Below the pieces are notes generated by a model, which saw only the letters and a list, made by a program, of their open reading frames with translations, made no database searches and was not told where the DNA came from. 64,000 nt of DNA from Pycnococcus provasolii (lineage: Eukaryota > Chlorophyta > Pseudoscourfieldiophyceae > Pseudoscourfieldiales): positions 434,001 through 498,000 of the forward strand of contig CP150578.1 of NCBI GenBank assembly GCA_049487715.1, in the 5' to 3' direction. A program made the translations under genes and the position numbers. Below, piece by piece: positions 8,822 through 19,546 of this stretch (position 1 is the first letter of the stretch; the number at the start of each line of letters is the position of its first letter).

Positions 8822-10093
8822 ATGTACGTGTGTGCGGTATCCACCGCCTTGCAGCGCGCACTCTTGCATGTTCAAATGTGGGACGGCGAGAACAACTTAA
8901 CTCACATACACATCCTACTACCCGTACAGGACCGCGCGTGCCTCGACCTCGCGCACGCGCTCGTCACGCCACCGCCGCCACCGCCGCCGCCGCCGACACA
9001 GGATGGCGACGCGCCGCCAGACGCGCAAGCGCAGCAGCACCAGCTCGAAAATCTTGCTATCGACCTCGACGGTGCCAGACAACTGTGCGCGTGCGTTGAG
9101 GATGGCAACGTCGTGACGCCCGTCGAGAGGAGAACACTGCGCTACATTGCTCGCAGGTTCAAGTGCACGAAACGAGCGGCTCAGGCGCTCGAACAGTACG
9201 CGTACGTCTGCGAGGCAGGGTGTACCGCGTCGGCGCTGTGGGTGTGGAGAGGCGTAGCGGCCATCGCAATTGTCGTTGCTCTTACAGCAACTGCAAGTGC
9301 GACATTCGCATCCACGAAGGCATGCGTGCTCGGCGCTCAGGCGCAAAACCAAGCCTTGCGGCGTTTGGAATGCGCGAATGACGAAGCGTGCGAGCTGCGG
9401 GCGGCGTCGCTGGCGGCATATGACGCCGCCGCCGACGACGACGAAGGCGAAGACGAGGAATATGTACCATCACCGCCGGAACCGCCGTCGAAGCCGCCGG
9501 CGCATTCGCAGCAGGCTGAGGACGGCGAGAGAAGACTTCGCGAGATTGAAAGCCGCATCGCCGCGAAGCGCGCAGAGCTGCGCAAGCTCGAGCAGGCGTC
9601 TCCGCCGCCATCGGCGGCGCATTCGCAGCAGGCTGAGGACGGCGAGAGAAGACTGCGCGAGATTGAAAGCCACATCGCCGCGAAGCGCGCAGAGCTGCGC
9701 AAGCTCGAGCAGGCGTCGCCGCCGCCATCGGCGGCGCATTCGCAGCAGGCTGAGGACGGCGAGAGAAGACTACGCGAGATTGAAAGCCGCATCGCCGCGA
9801 AGCGCGCAGAGCTGCGCAAGCTCGAGCAGACTGGCAATACGGTGGCAAAGCTCCTCGCCGCGCTGGAGAAGCCATCGACGACTACGCCTTCACCTCCGCT
9901 TCCTCCCCCTCCTTCCTCCTCTTCCTCTTCCTCTCCTTCGCCTGCGAGCTCGCCAAGATCACCAGACGTCGTCTTTTCGAAGTCTTTGAGGGAAGTTGAT
10001 TTGGAGACTCTCTCTCGCGGTCTGACTGCGTGCGCTTTGGTTCTCTTGGTGAGTTTGCTCGTTGGTTGGCGTCTGAGATCCCTCATTCAGTAA
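8822..10093 (+). CDS. Membrane protein with three 39-aa charged coiled-coil repeats
   Basis: From the ATG at 8822 the protein is about 423 residues. There is a poly-Pro run (bases 8970-8995), a globular part with several Cys, and a first transmembrane segment (VWRGVAAIAIVVALTATA, bases ~9243-9300). An acidic DDDEGEDEE stretch follows, then three nearly identical repeats starting at 9500, 9617 and 9734, each 117 nt/39 aa with core RRLREIES(R/H)IAAKRAELR. A Pro/Ser-rich linker leads to a second C-terminal membrane helix (ALVLLVSLLVGW). The repeats are classic amphipathic helix (heptad) sequence separated by SPPPSAA hinges. Family unknown; the layout suggests a membrane-tethered coiled-coil spacer. 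An alternative start is Met at 8876. No homologue is recognised. Confidence 0.7.
   Translation: MYVCAVSTALQRALLHVQMWDGENNLTHIHILLPVQDRACLDLAHALVTPPPPPPPPPTQDGDAPPDAQAQQHQLENLAIDLDGARQLCACVEDGNVVTPVERRTLRYIARRFKCTKRAAQALEQYAYVCEAGCTASALWVWRGVAAIAIVVALTATASATFASTKACVLGAQAQNQALRRLECANDEACELRAASLAAYDAAADDDEGEDEEYVPSPPEPPSKPPAHSQQAEDGERRLREIESRIAAKRAELRKLEQASPPPSAAHSQQAEDGERRLREIESHIAAKRAELRKLEQASPPPSAAHSQQAEDGERRLREIESRIAAKRAELRKLEQTGNTVAKLLAALEKPSTTTPSPPLPPPPSSSSSSSPSPASSPRSPDVVFSKSLREVDLETLSRGLTACALVLLVSLLVGWRLRSLIQ
9500..9833 (+). repeat. Three-copy 117-bp tandem repeat (coding)
   Basis: GCGCATTCGCAGCAGGCTGA starts at 9500, 9617 and 9734, exactly 117 bp apart. Copies differ at only a few positions (for example R/H at one codon), so the duplication is recent or homogenised. 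Confidence 0.9.
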
Positions 10094-10184
10094 TGGAGTG
10101 TACTTTAGTTTGTCCAACCAACGGCCCTTCATTCCCTGGCGCGATTTCGCATACATGGCGCAAGGTGACTGCTTTTACCCTCGC

Positions 10185-10271
10185 TCAGCATGTCGTCGCG
10201 TCCCACACGCGAACGGTCCCGTCCCAGCTCGTTGAGACGATGCGCGTTCCGTCCTCGCTATACGATGCTGA
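10185..10271 (-). pseudogene. WD40-repeat fragment
   Basis: On the minus strand the 28 residues before a stop read as one canonical WD40 blade: SYSEDGTRIVSTSWDGTVRV then WDATTC, ending with a stop codon. The upstream frame has no second blade. One isolated blade next to unrelated repetitive sequence suggests the remains of a WD40 gene. Confidence 0.6.
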
Positions 10272-10414
10272 GGACGCTCTTGTGGCAGCAAAGAAGAAAC
10301 GGGAGCAACGCGAGGCGGCTGCCTCGAGCGCTGCAAAGGACGCAGCCACTATGTCGTCTGGTCTCCCTCTTCTGAAGAGCCTGAAGGGTGTTGATGGTGG
10401 ACGACTTCCCGGGT

Positions 10415-10451
10415 GGGTGTCCGGACACCCCTTTTGGGTGTCCGGACACCC
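10415..10451. repeat. Two copies of a 16-bp perfect palindrome
   Basis: GGGTGTCCGGACACCC at 10415-10430 and again at 10436-10451, separated by CTTTT. Each copy is its own reverse complement, and the pair is also a direct repeat of 21 bp. It could be a dimeric protein-binding site or a small replication/recombination element. Confidence 0.9.
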
Positions 10452-11026
10452 AGTAGTCGTTGTGACGCTCGACGAGTTTTTGCACTTCAACAGAACTATG
10501 TCTCGCATGTTATTGATGATACCCTCCGCGGTATTTCGTCGAAGTCGCGCTCGACTGCCGTTGCTGCCGCGTCCGCCACCGCGTGCTGGTGTAGTGTCTC
10601 GCGGTGACCTTGAGCGTCCTCGCGCTCGTGTGTTATGCATATTCAAAGTTGTTTTGTACTTTTGTTGGGGGTGTGGTAGAGTTGAGTTTGAAAATAGGTG
10701 ACGCGCCGCGTGCACGTTGTTGTTATGCCGCGTTTTTTGCGCGCTGATTTTCAGAGTGTGTGGTTTGAATTTGTGACGCACCGCGTGCACTTTGTTGTTA
10801 TGCTGCGTGCTAATTCGTCCAGTTCGCCGGCGTGAAGTTCCGACCGGGATCCCGAGTGACCCACCCATGCTGAAGTTTTCCTACATACCAAGGAATTGGT
10901 TCTGGGAGGGATCCCCCTCTGGAAAAATGCTCCCTCCCCCTACTACAATGTGCTACCGGCATAGTCCATCCGGGCTCGGTGGATTATTCGCATCACTTTT
11001 CATCGTCGTGTTGTCCAACTCGAACG

Positions 11027-12321
11027 ATGCTCGCGCCCTCTGCTCGTGCTCATGCTCGTGGTGGCGGCTTCTATTCATCTTCGTCGTGTCGTCGTGGTCG
11101 TGGTGCTGTTTGGCCGTTAGTGAAGGGGGTTAGTAGTGAAGGGGCTCGTTTGTCATCCATGCGTTCAGCGACTGGTGTGACGGAGTGGGTGCCTACGATC
11201 GACGTGTCCGCGCTCAGCGACTCCTCAGGTCCCCTCCGCGCGCAGTGCATACAACAAATGGCGCAGGCGTGTGCGGAATCAGGATTCTTCTACGCCGTCA
11301 ACCACGGAGTCGCGCCGGCGACCATCGATGCGGCTATGGAGGCGGCTGGCGCGTTCTTCTCACTCGACAAGGAGGATAAGCTGACGATCGACAACGCGAA
11401 GTCCGCGGCGTTTCGAGGATATATTGCGCAAGGACTTGAAAACACAAACGGCGTCGTCGACGAACGAGAGCAGATCGAGTTTGGTGTCGAGAGTGCGTTT
11501 CCTAAACCCAAGCCTTGCCGTGATGCGCACGGAGACGCGCACTCACAACGTTTCACATCTATTGCCCACAAAACAAAACGAAACGTATATCTTCAACAGG
11601 CGAGGCTGCACCACCAGGCGTCATGCCGTACTACCTTCGCCTGCAAGGCCCCAACCAGTGGCCATCCGACGCCACTTGCCCGGACTTCCGGCCCGCCGTC
11701 GAAACGTTCGCCGTGGAGATGGAAGAGGAGGCGAGGCGCCTCACCGGTGCGCTTGCGGAGGTGCTTGGTGACAACTCCGACGTGTGGGATCGCTTTTTCG
11801 ACGACCCGTTCGTGCAGATGAAAATCTGCCGCTATCCAGGTTTGGAGAGCGCGGATGCGGGCGTGAGCGGTGTTGGTGCACACTCAGATTCTGGGTTCCT
11901 CAGTATGCTGGTGCAGGATGACGCCGGTGGTTTGCAAGCGCAGCTTCCGAACGGTGACTGGGTAGACGTCCCGCCCATCAAGCACGCGATTGTCGTCAAC
12001 CTGGGCGAGGTGCTGCAAGTCATGAGCGGTGGCAAGCTGCGCGCGACTGTTCACCGCGTGCAACGTACGCAACGCAACCGCATATCGGTTCCATATTTTT
12101 GGAACCCAAGACTGGAGACGACACTGGCGGACTTGGGCGTTTCCACGGGCGACGCGTCGACGTCGAGCGGCACGCACGGCGGTCGCAACGAAGTTCAGTT
12201 GGAATACGGGGCGAACGCCTTCAAGAGTTTGGCACGTTCCCACCCTCGCGTGATGGATCGCCACCACCCTGACTTGTGTGTGGTGGACGGGCGCGTGATG
12301 GTCGCAAATGCTGCACGTTAA
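11027..12321 (+). CDS. 2-oxoglutarate/Fe(II) dioxygenase, isopenicillin-N-synthase-like, two exons
   Basis: Predicted exons 11027-11492 and 11600-12321, intron 11493-11599 (GTGCGT...CAG, 107 bp). Splicing restores REQIEFGVES-EAAPPGVMPYY, which matches the family's EQIEFG...GPNQWP block. The N-terminal DIOX_N domain contains GFFYAVNHGV. The iron triad is His/Asp in GAHSDSGF (about residues 250 and 252) and a distal His in TVHRVQ, and RIS is the 2-oxoglutarate-binding R-x-S. Exon 1 starts with ~45 Ser/Arg-rich residues that look like a transit peptide; a start at 10979 or at the Met at 11159 is also possible. The family includes plant gibberellin oxidases and many specialised-metabolism enzymes. 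The substrate cannot be read from sequence. Confidence 0.88.
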
Positions 12322-13286
12322 GAGTATTATAAAAAAGATTATATAAGTTAAGATAGATATAATTTAATTTATCGTAAGATTTGATCGGTTTACAATTTCC
12401 TCGGAACCGTATTTGCAATTTTCCGAGAAAATAATAGGTCAAGAAAATAGGTCGAGAAAAAAAAAGTCCCTGTGGGATCCCGCTCCGGCACGTAACTTTT
12501 TAAGTAGGCGCCATTTTTATGTTTCACTTCACTATTGGTCAACCCAAAACGTCATTATTTTTATAACGGAAAAAAAAAGTGAAGGTTGCAAAATGATGCG
12601 CATGTCCTGCCCGTCATTTTCAGACAATTGTTTTCGACTTGCGGTGGGTGGAAGGGTTTTAAAAAAGATATAAGTTAAGATAGGGGTATGTAAGAGTCAC
12701 GAATGATACACATGTATATGATAAAGTACATGCGGCCGGCGTATAGATTGTACGGGTAAGTTACTCTATATAGGCAGGTCACACATGTATAGACTTAGTC
12801 TGGTCTACATATGTCGTGGTAAGAATACCGTAACGCGTCGCTCGTTCCGTTCTTTGCGTCGTTAGTACATAGGGTGCGTTGACAGCGTGCGCAAGTAATG
12901 GATGGTGACGTCACTGTTTGCATCTGCCTTTGCCATTGAGTAGTCTCCCATCGAGACCCTGCATGCGCATGCATGGGATCCACTGACGGCGAGCTTCTAA
13001 AGGTAGCTCACGGTTAGAACCAGCGACCACGGAGGGAAGTTGGAACCGTTCCGCGGAGGGAATTCTGTGCAAGCGTTCGCCGAATACCTCTATGTAAGAA
13101 GAAGACTGCCAGAGGGAGGGAGGTTGAAACCAAAGTTTGGGCCACCCACAGCTGTTCCCTGAAACTTGCGCCATCCATCAAAGGCCATCAGCGGCCTTCA
13201 TCAGCCTTCATCAGCCTGCTCTCATCGATCCTACATTAGACGCGTTCGCTTGCTGCCCGTCACGGTCTGTCATTGGTTGGTGACTT
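12322..13286. other. Relatively AT-rich intergenic region with a repeated motif
   Basis: No gene is supported over about 960 bp. The motif AAAAAAGAT(TAT)ATAAGTTAAGATAG occurs at about 12328-12356 and again at 12657-12683. The interval between is rich in A-tracts (poly-A near 12456-12465 and 12568-12580), unlike the flanking DNA. GGGATCCC is at 12474-12481. The ~300 bp bounded by the repeats might be an inserted element. Confidence 0.5.
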
Positions 13287-13463
13287 GTGAAAATCAGACC
13301 TGTGCTCCTCTGGCTCTTCTTTCTTCACTTAGTGGCCTGGCCGCACGGGTATCGTAGTGTCTTTCTGCGCCGGCCGCCGGATCATATGTGCCCGCCTCCT
13401 GGCTCTGGGGCCTCCCCTGGCGTTTCAACTCCAGCTAATAATGGTGGTGGTGGAGGTGGGACC

Positions 13464-13497
<34 letters not shown>

Positions 13498-16400
13498 GTG
13501 TTGGCGTGCGCGGTGGTGGTGGTGGTGCTCCCCCCGGTGGGCCCCGTCTGTGGCCACCATCTGCTTTTGCGCAAATGTACGCGCACACTAGCGTGTGGCT
13601 TGCACGCACATTTGCACAAACGCACAAGCTTGCCGGTATCGTTCGCGTCATCAAGACAAAGATGCAAGATAACGCAAAGACGTACGTGTCCGTAGCGGCG
13701 CTTGCTCTGCTCTTGGCGTACTTTCGACTCGTCACGATTATCTCCTGGGCGCTGCAAGCTACGTTCCTGCTCGCCGTCTTCGTTCCTCTTCTTGCGTCGA
13801 AACTACTCGCACCAGTTGCCGCGCATAGAACGACGCTGCTCGAAAATGCGGACGCTCTCGCACGTGCCGACGAAACAAGAAGGCGGCACAAAGCGACTTG
13901 TGACGCAACGCCGCAAGCAAGCAGCTGCAAGACGGAGCAGAGAACGCTACGCCTCGACGCTCTTCGCCGCTTTCTGCCAATGCCGTCGGCAGAGTCTTCA
14001 GGCCAACTCTCGTACTTTCTCACTGGCGCCACAGGCTTTGTCGGAACGTGCGTCCTTCGCGAAATCTTACTGCACACGGACGCCGCCGTCACAGTGCTGG
14101 TGCGTCCCAAGCGAGGTGTGAGCGCGGCAGAACGGCTCACCGCTCTGCTGAACGACGCTGCTTTAGCCGACGTGCCGCAGCAACGCCGCGGCGATGTCAA
14201 GCCGCTCGCCGGAGATGCCACGCAACCTGACTTTGGCCTCGACGAGCACGATGCGCGAGCACTTCAGTCGGAGATGTTCACACACGTTCTTCACTGCGCA
14301 GCTGACGTGTCGTTCGCGATGGACCTCGCGGAGGCTGCGCGCGCGAACATCACTTCGTCGCTGCAGGTGCAAGAGTACGCAAGGCATTGGCGCGCCACAA
14401 TGGTATACACGAGCACCGCCTTTGTACACGGTGGCGCGTGTGGCTCCGAGCGCGCTCCGCTTCCCTGCGAGCTGTTCGAGCTCTCCGGCGGCGCCGATCC
14501 GGAGCAAATATACCACTCCATGCTTGGAAGTGGCGCACTGGCCGCCAAGGTGATGCGACGCCTTGGCTTCCCAAACTCGTACGCTTTTAGCAAGTGCGTC
14601 GCAGAGCACCTGCTGCTACGAGATCACGCGACAGATGTGCGCATCGTGCGGCCTGCCATCGTCGGTCCCTCGTGGGCGTCGCCTTGGCCGTCGTGGGCTG
14701 GAAGCAAGCCGAGCACACTCGTCGCCGGTGGCGTGCTTTACCTTGCACGTCGTTCCTCCGCCTGGTCTCTCGGGCCGACGAACATACCGGTGATTCCCGT
14801 CGATGTGGTTGCGCGAGCCGTTGTTGCGTGCAGTCTCGATTCAAGGGAGCACGCACCGCGCGTGTTTACCGCGGCTTGGCCGAGCGGATGCGCGCCGGAA
14901 GACAAAAATGCCAAGCAACTACAGAAGCAGACGCTATGGTGCGACTGGGCACGTGCTGTCATACAGCTCGGGACGTTGCGCAACCTTGTGCCCTTCGGGC
15001 GCATGCATGCACTCCTCTTGCATGCGCTAGGCACAGAGATGGTGTCCCGCGTGCGATGGACACATGGCGGATTTGCTACGTTGCACCGTGTTCTGAACCG
15101 CGCACCGACCGAGCTTGCATTGCGTGTGCTGCGTCGCATTCGACCGAAGCAGGCGGAGCAGCTTGCGGGAGCACTCAAGCTTCTCGACCTGCCTCTGCTG
15201 TTTCATCCATTCACCGCGAGGAATTTTGTCTTCGAGTCGAGCTTGTCACATCGCAAGCTCGATGGCTTCGACGGGGAAGAATACCTTGCTGCATGCTGCA
15301 TAGCTGCCATAGACAGCTTCCTAGCTGATCCGCCGCGAAATCTGGGACTCGCCCGTGCTGATGTCCGTGACTGGCGTAGTCACGAGCTAACTCCCGCTCA
15401 AGACTCGTTGTGCACCATGTGGCGATCAATGCGGACGACGCTGAACGCGTTTGCATGGAGCATCAGCCAGCCGCTGGGCAATGCCGCGCATCGTGCATTA
15501 GGCTTCGCGCTAACGCTTCTCTTTGCTAGCCTTGGAATGAAACTCACGGTGGATGTGGCTAGCTTCGCGGAAATGGCAAGACATCTTCGCAGGCGCTGCG
15601 ACGGCGATGCGTCGTTATCGGCGCGTCCACCTGTTGTCGTGCTCGCTCCCACGCATCGTTCTGTGCTCGACTTTCTCGTCGTATCGTACATCACTTTCGC
15701 CATCCCCGAGCTTGGTCTTGCCATGCCTCATATTGCTGCGGCAGAGGAGTTTGGCACGTTGCCTGTTCTAGGCTGGCTTGCTCGAGCAGCTGGTGCGTTT
15801 TTCGTCAAGAGGCAGGGTGGCGGTCGAGCTGATGACGGTCTGGCTGCTCATGTGTCGTCGCTGAAAGCGCGGTACCGCGCCACTCGCGCCGCCGATCCGC
15901 CGCTAACGCTTGAGGTATTTGTGGAAGGCACGAGAAGCCGAGATCGCCGATTCGGAGTTCCGAAAAAGGGATTTTTGAGAATGCTGCAGGATACTGGTGG
16001 TGAGCACGTCGTCGTGCCGCTTTCCATTTCGTATGAACGTACGCCTGAGCAAGCCCGCTTTGTTGGGAGTGGTTCAGGCTCCGCGGGAATCCATTTGAGC
16101 ACGCTGCTGAGTGCTCTTGCGGCTCACATGGGCTTGTCCCACGTCGCTATTCGCATGTTGGCATTGGCTCGCGGAAAGCGCTCTACAACATCGACGTCGA
16201 CGTCGATGCCGACGACAAGCACTCGTGTTGGACGTGTGCATGTCACCGCAGGATGTCCTGTGCCGCTACGAGTGTCTGACAACGCCGCGGACGTCGCCAC
16301 TGCGGTAGTGCACGAGCAGATGAAACTCGTGCACGCTACATCGTACCACACAAGCGCGACGGCTATGTGCCTTGGCATGCCCCCCTCGGAGGTGCACTTG

Positions 16401-18851
16401 GCTCTTCGCGCATGTGGCGTTCCGTTCCTAGAAGAGAGTGGTGAGAATGATACGATTGCAAGATGGAACCCGACGCCGCCGCGCGCAGGTGCGGAATTGG
16501 AAGCCGTTTCCCTGCACTGCCTTCACTTCGTCGCACCGCATCTGCTTTCTAAGCAGGCTGTGGAGTCGTTTGCCAGGGAAGGAAGCTGCGTCGGGAACAA
16601 TGCTGTGGGAGAGGCTGCGGCGCGGAGATGGCACGCATGGCTCACCGCGGGAGTCACGCCATCTGACGAGTCGATCATCACTGCCGTGAGTGAGATGGAT
16701 GAGTCCATGAAAAACGCGCGCGACAGGCTTCGCGATCGACTGATTGCGCGCATGGCATCTGCTGACGCTGCGGCTGCCGATGCTGTTAAGCATCTTGCCT
16801 CGCTTGGTGTCCCACACCCGAGTGCCGAGCACGTGTTGCGTCACGTCCCGAAGTCAAATGCGCATGGCCCGATGGCATTTGCTGCCGCCACCGCGGCTGC
16901 TGCCGCCGTTTCCGCGGAGGGCGATTGCAAGACACATGCGCGTTCGTCGCCTAAATATGGAAGTGGCAATGCCGGTGGCGGCGCTGTGCGACCAGTGTTT
17001 TCGAGAAGTGCCACTGGCGTCAATGGCAATGCTTCTCCCGTTTTCTCGCACCGAACGGAGGCGGAAGCCTTCGGTGCGTGGGGATTTCTTGACAGCCGAT
17101 TTGTGCTTCGTTCGACATCCGAGCATGCGAACGGTGCAGTCGTGCTGCTTGGTGATCGCTACGAACTCTGTGGACGTGCCATGCCTGATTTAGTCGACTT
17201 CTTTGAGCGTCAACTCGATGTCGCGGGACTTGCGGATCGCAAGCCACTGCCTGAGGCTGATGCCACCGCGCCGCCGATTGTGCCACCGAGTGATTTGAAA
17301 GAATCGGACATTGAAGCGCTGCGTTTGACGCTTGGCGATGATCGTGCGGTGTCAACCGATTCGGCGTGTCGATGTCGTCATGGCACGGGTCATTCACAAG
17401 AAGATGTGATGGCACTCCGTGGATCGCGTCCCATGCCACGCGTGCCAGATGCCGTCGTCTGGCCATCATCCGAAAAGCATGCCGAGTCTCTGTGCACACT
17501 CGCGGTCGAACACGGCTGGTGTTTGATTCCATTTGGTGGTGGCACCAATGTCACGCATGCACTTTGGTGTCCGCCAAAGGATGTTGACAATCGCCCGATG
17601 GTCTGCGTTGACATGCGCCACATGTGCACCGTGCACTGGGTGAACAAAGACGACGGCTTGGCGCGTGTGGACGCAGGCATCGTTGGGAGGCACCTCGTGG
17701 AAAAGTTGCGCGCACACGGCATGACGCTCGGCCATGAGCCCGACAGCCTGGAGTTCTCAACGCTCGGTGGTTGGGTGGCAACGCGAGCGAGTGGTATGAA
17801 GCGCGCGCGGTACGGAAATATCGAGGACATTGTTCGCTCTGTACGCATGATCACGCCACGCGGGATATTGTGGCAGCACCACGACTACCACGGGGTGGAT
17901 AAGACGGCGCAGACGGCATTCGGGCGCACAAGCAGTGGGCTGGAACTCGCGCAACTTGCGCTCGGCTCTGAGGGTTGCCTTGGGCTGATCACGAGCGTCG
18001 TGATTAAGGTTCGTCCTCTGCCAGAGTGCGAGGAGTGCGACGCCGTCGTATTCCCAGACTGGGGAACGGGCCTGCGTTTCTGCCGCGCGCTCGCCAGATG
18101 TGCGATTCGACCCGTGTCCACACGCCTCGTAGACAACGAGCAATTCCGACTCGGTGCCGTGCTTCGCGGCGATGCAACGAGATCGTTGACGGGGTGGATG
18201 AAACATGTACTTTCGCGAGGCATGCTGGCTGCGCGCGGGATTGACACCTCGCGGGCGGTTGCGGCCACACTTCTCTTCGAAGGCTCGCGTGCCGAGGTGG
18301 CTGCCCAGCGTGCATCCGCGCGTGCCGCGGCATCAGGACTTGGCGGCCTCTTCGCGGGCGAGGCGACGGGACGCGCGGGGTACAACCTTACATTTGCAAT
18401 CGCGTACCTTCGCGACTTTGCATTGTCGCATCACGTGCTCGGAGAGAGCTTCGAGACATTCGTTCCATGGAGTTTGATGAAGGAATGCGTCGCGCGTGTG
18501 AGACGCCGCATTGCCGCCGTACACGCGAAGCGCGGCTTGCCTGGCACGCCGCTCGTGAGTGCGAGGGTGACGCAGCTGTACGACGACGGCGGATGTGTGT
18601 ACTTTTACCTCGCGACATGCATTGCCGGCGTCGGCGAACCGTCCACGGCATTTGCGGAATTGGAACATGAAGCGCGCGAGGAGGTGCTGGCAAGTGGTGG
18701 AAGCCTGAGCCATCATCACGGCGTGGGGAAGCTGAGGGCGGACTTCGCCGTGCGATCATCGAGTGGTGTACTTTGCGACGCTGTCAAGAAGTTGAAAGAG
18801 GCTGTGGATCCAGAGAATGTTTTTGGCGTGCGAAATGGCCTATATACATGA
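13287..18851 (+). CDS. Trifunctional ether-lipid synthase candidate: fatty acyl reductase + DHAP acyltransferase + alkyl-DHAP synthase
   Basis: One uninterrupted 1854-residue frame with three enzyme modules. (1) Residues ~236-700, fatty acyl-CoA reductase: Rossmann TGATGFVG (~244), YTSTAF, active-site YAFSK (~431) and a FAR_C region near 645-690. (2) Residues ~730-1000, GNPAT/PlsC acyltransferase: HRSVLDF (~789), GAFFVKR (~836), EGTRSR (~880), PLSISYER (~912). (3) Residues ~1262-1854, FAD-dependent alkylglycerone-phosphate synthase: IPFGGGTN (~1414), GHEPDSLEFSTLGGW, SGMKRARYGNIED, GESFETFVPW, RVTQLYD and SLSHHHGVGKLR (~1809), all near-identical to animal AGPS. The N-terminus has a hydrophobic start, poly-Asn and Gly runs, and hydrophobic segments at ~132-176 that should anchor it in a membrane. 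The C-terminus (GLYT) is not a PTS1. Together the modules would produce fatty alcohol, acyl-DHAP and alkyl-DHAP. TGTAA follows the stop. Confidence 0.93.
13462..13497 (+). repeat. Poly-Asn (AAC) microsatellite in the fusion gene
   Basis: About eleven consecutive AAC codons encode Asn between Gly-rich runs near the N-terminus, upstream of the membrane segments. It is probably a disordered linker prone to length change. Confidence 0.85.
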
Positions 18852-19546
18852 TGTAACAACACGTAACTTTGACTGATTTGTTTTTTCTTTGTCACTCGCC
18901 TCCATTACTACTACAACAAGTGTCGCGTTCTGCACGATCAGAGAGCATTTCTTTTACGAACGAACAACTTCCTTAGCACATCATGCATGGTTAACCCTCG
19001 AATCTCGATGCAATGCTTTAGAGCACCCACATCTTCCAAGAATGACGCCGCTCAACTGGTGCTCGTCGTCGTTAGACGATGATTATTCTTCCTCCATCAT
19101 TTGATTCATTTCCACCACTTCGTGATCGAAGTACCTATGACCTGTCTGTTGGCTGGATGGTGCGCGCCGGCCGGCGTTTCAAGGAACTCGTCGTAGCTCG
19201 GGCGCTTGGTGAAAGAGGGCGTAGTGCAGATCCCGCACCCGCAATCATTGACGACTCCGGTTTGAGGAGGAGGAGGAAGTCGTCGAGTGAGTTTTTTTGA
19301 AGAACAAACAACAAAGGAAGGACGCGAAGCGTTCAGTGCTTCGCACTTTTTGTTTTTTTTGAGGAGGAGGAAGTCGTCGAGTGAGTTTTTTTTGATGCAC
19401 AAACAACAAAGGATGGACCCGAAGCGTTCAGTTTTTTTGTACTTTTTGTTTTTGTTGTTGTTAAACCCAATTAAACACCCAGCACCATTTGTCATCACCA
19501 TCACAACAACACTTTTTGTTTTTTTTGTTGCCCTATTCGTCGTGAT
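18852..19546. other. Intergenic region with ~90-bp tandem duplication
   Basis: No gene is supported. A block beginning GAGGAGGAGGAAGTCGTCGA occurs at 19267 and again at 19361 (94-bp offset). It includes T-runs, ACAAACAACAAAGGA and CGAAGCGTTCAGT, with small differences between copies. T-rich, TTTTTGTT-containing DNA follows. It lies between the fusion gene 3' end and the bestrophin 3' end. Confidence 0.55.
19267..19450. repeat. Two-copy ~94-bp direct repeat
   Basis: Copies start at 19267 and 19361 with shared 20-bp beginnings and a shared internal GAAGCGTTCAGT. Poly-T length differs. Probable local duplication of a 3' non-coding segment. Confidence 0.8.

Larger units (their letters stand above)
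10094..11026. other. Relic-rich intergenic region
   Basis: No intact gene is supported. It holds a WD40 fragment (10185-10271, minus), two copies of a 16-bp perfect palindrome (10415-10451), a degenerate ~78-bp duplication (GTGACGC(G/A)CCGCGTGCAC at about 10699 and 10775), and two GGGATCCC palindromes (10846-10853, 10908-10915). This mix looks like decayed coding and repetitive DNA. Confidence 0.5.
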
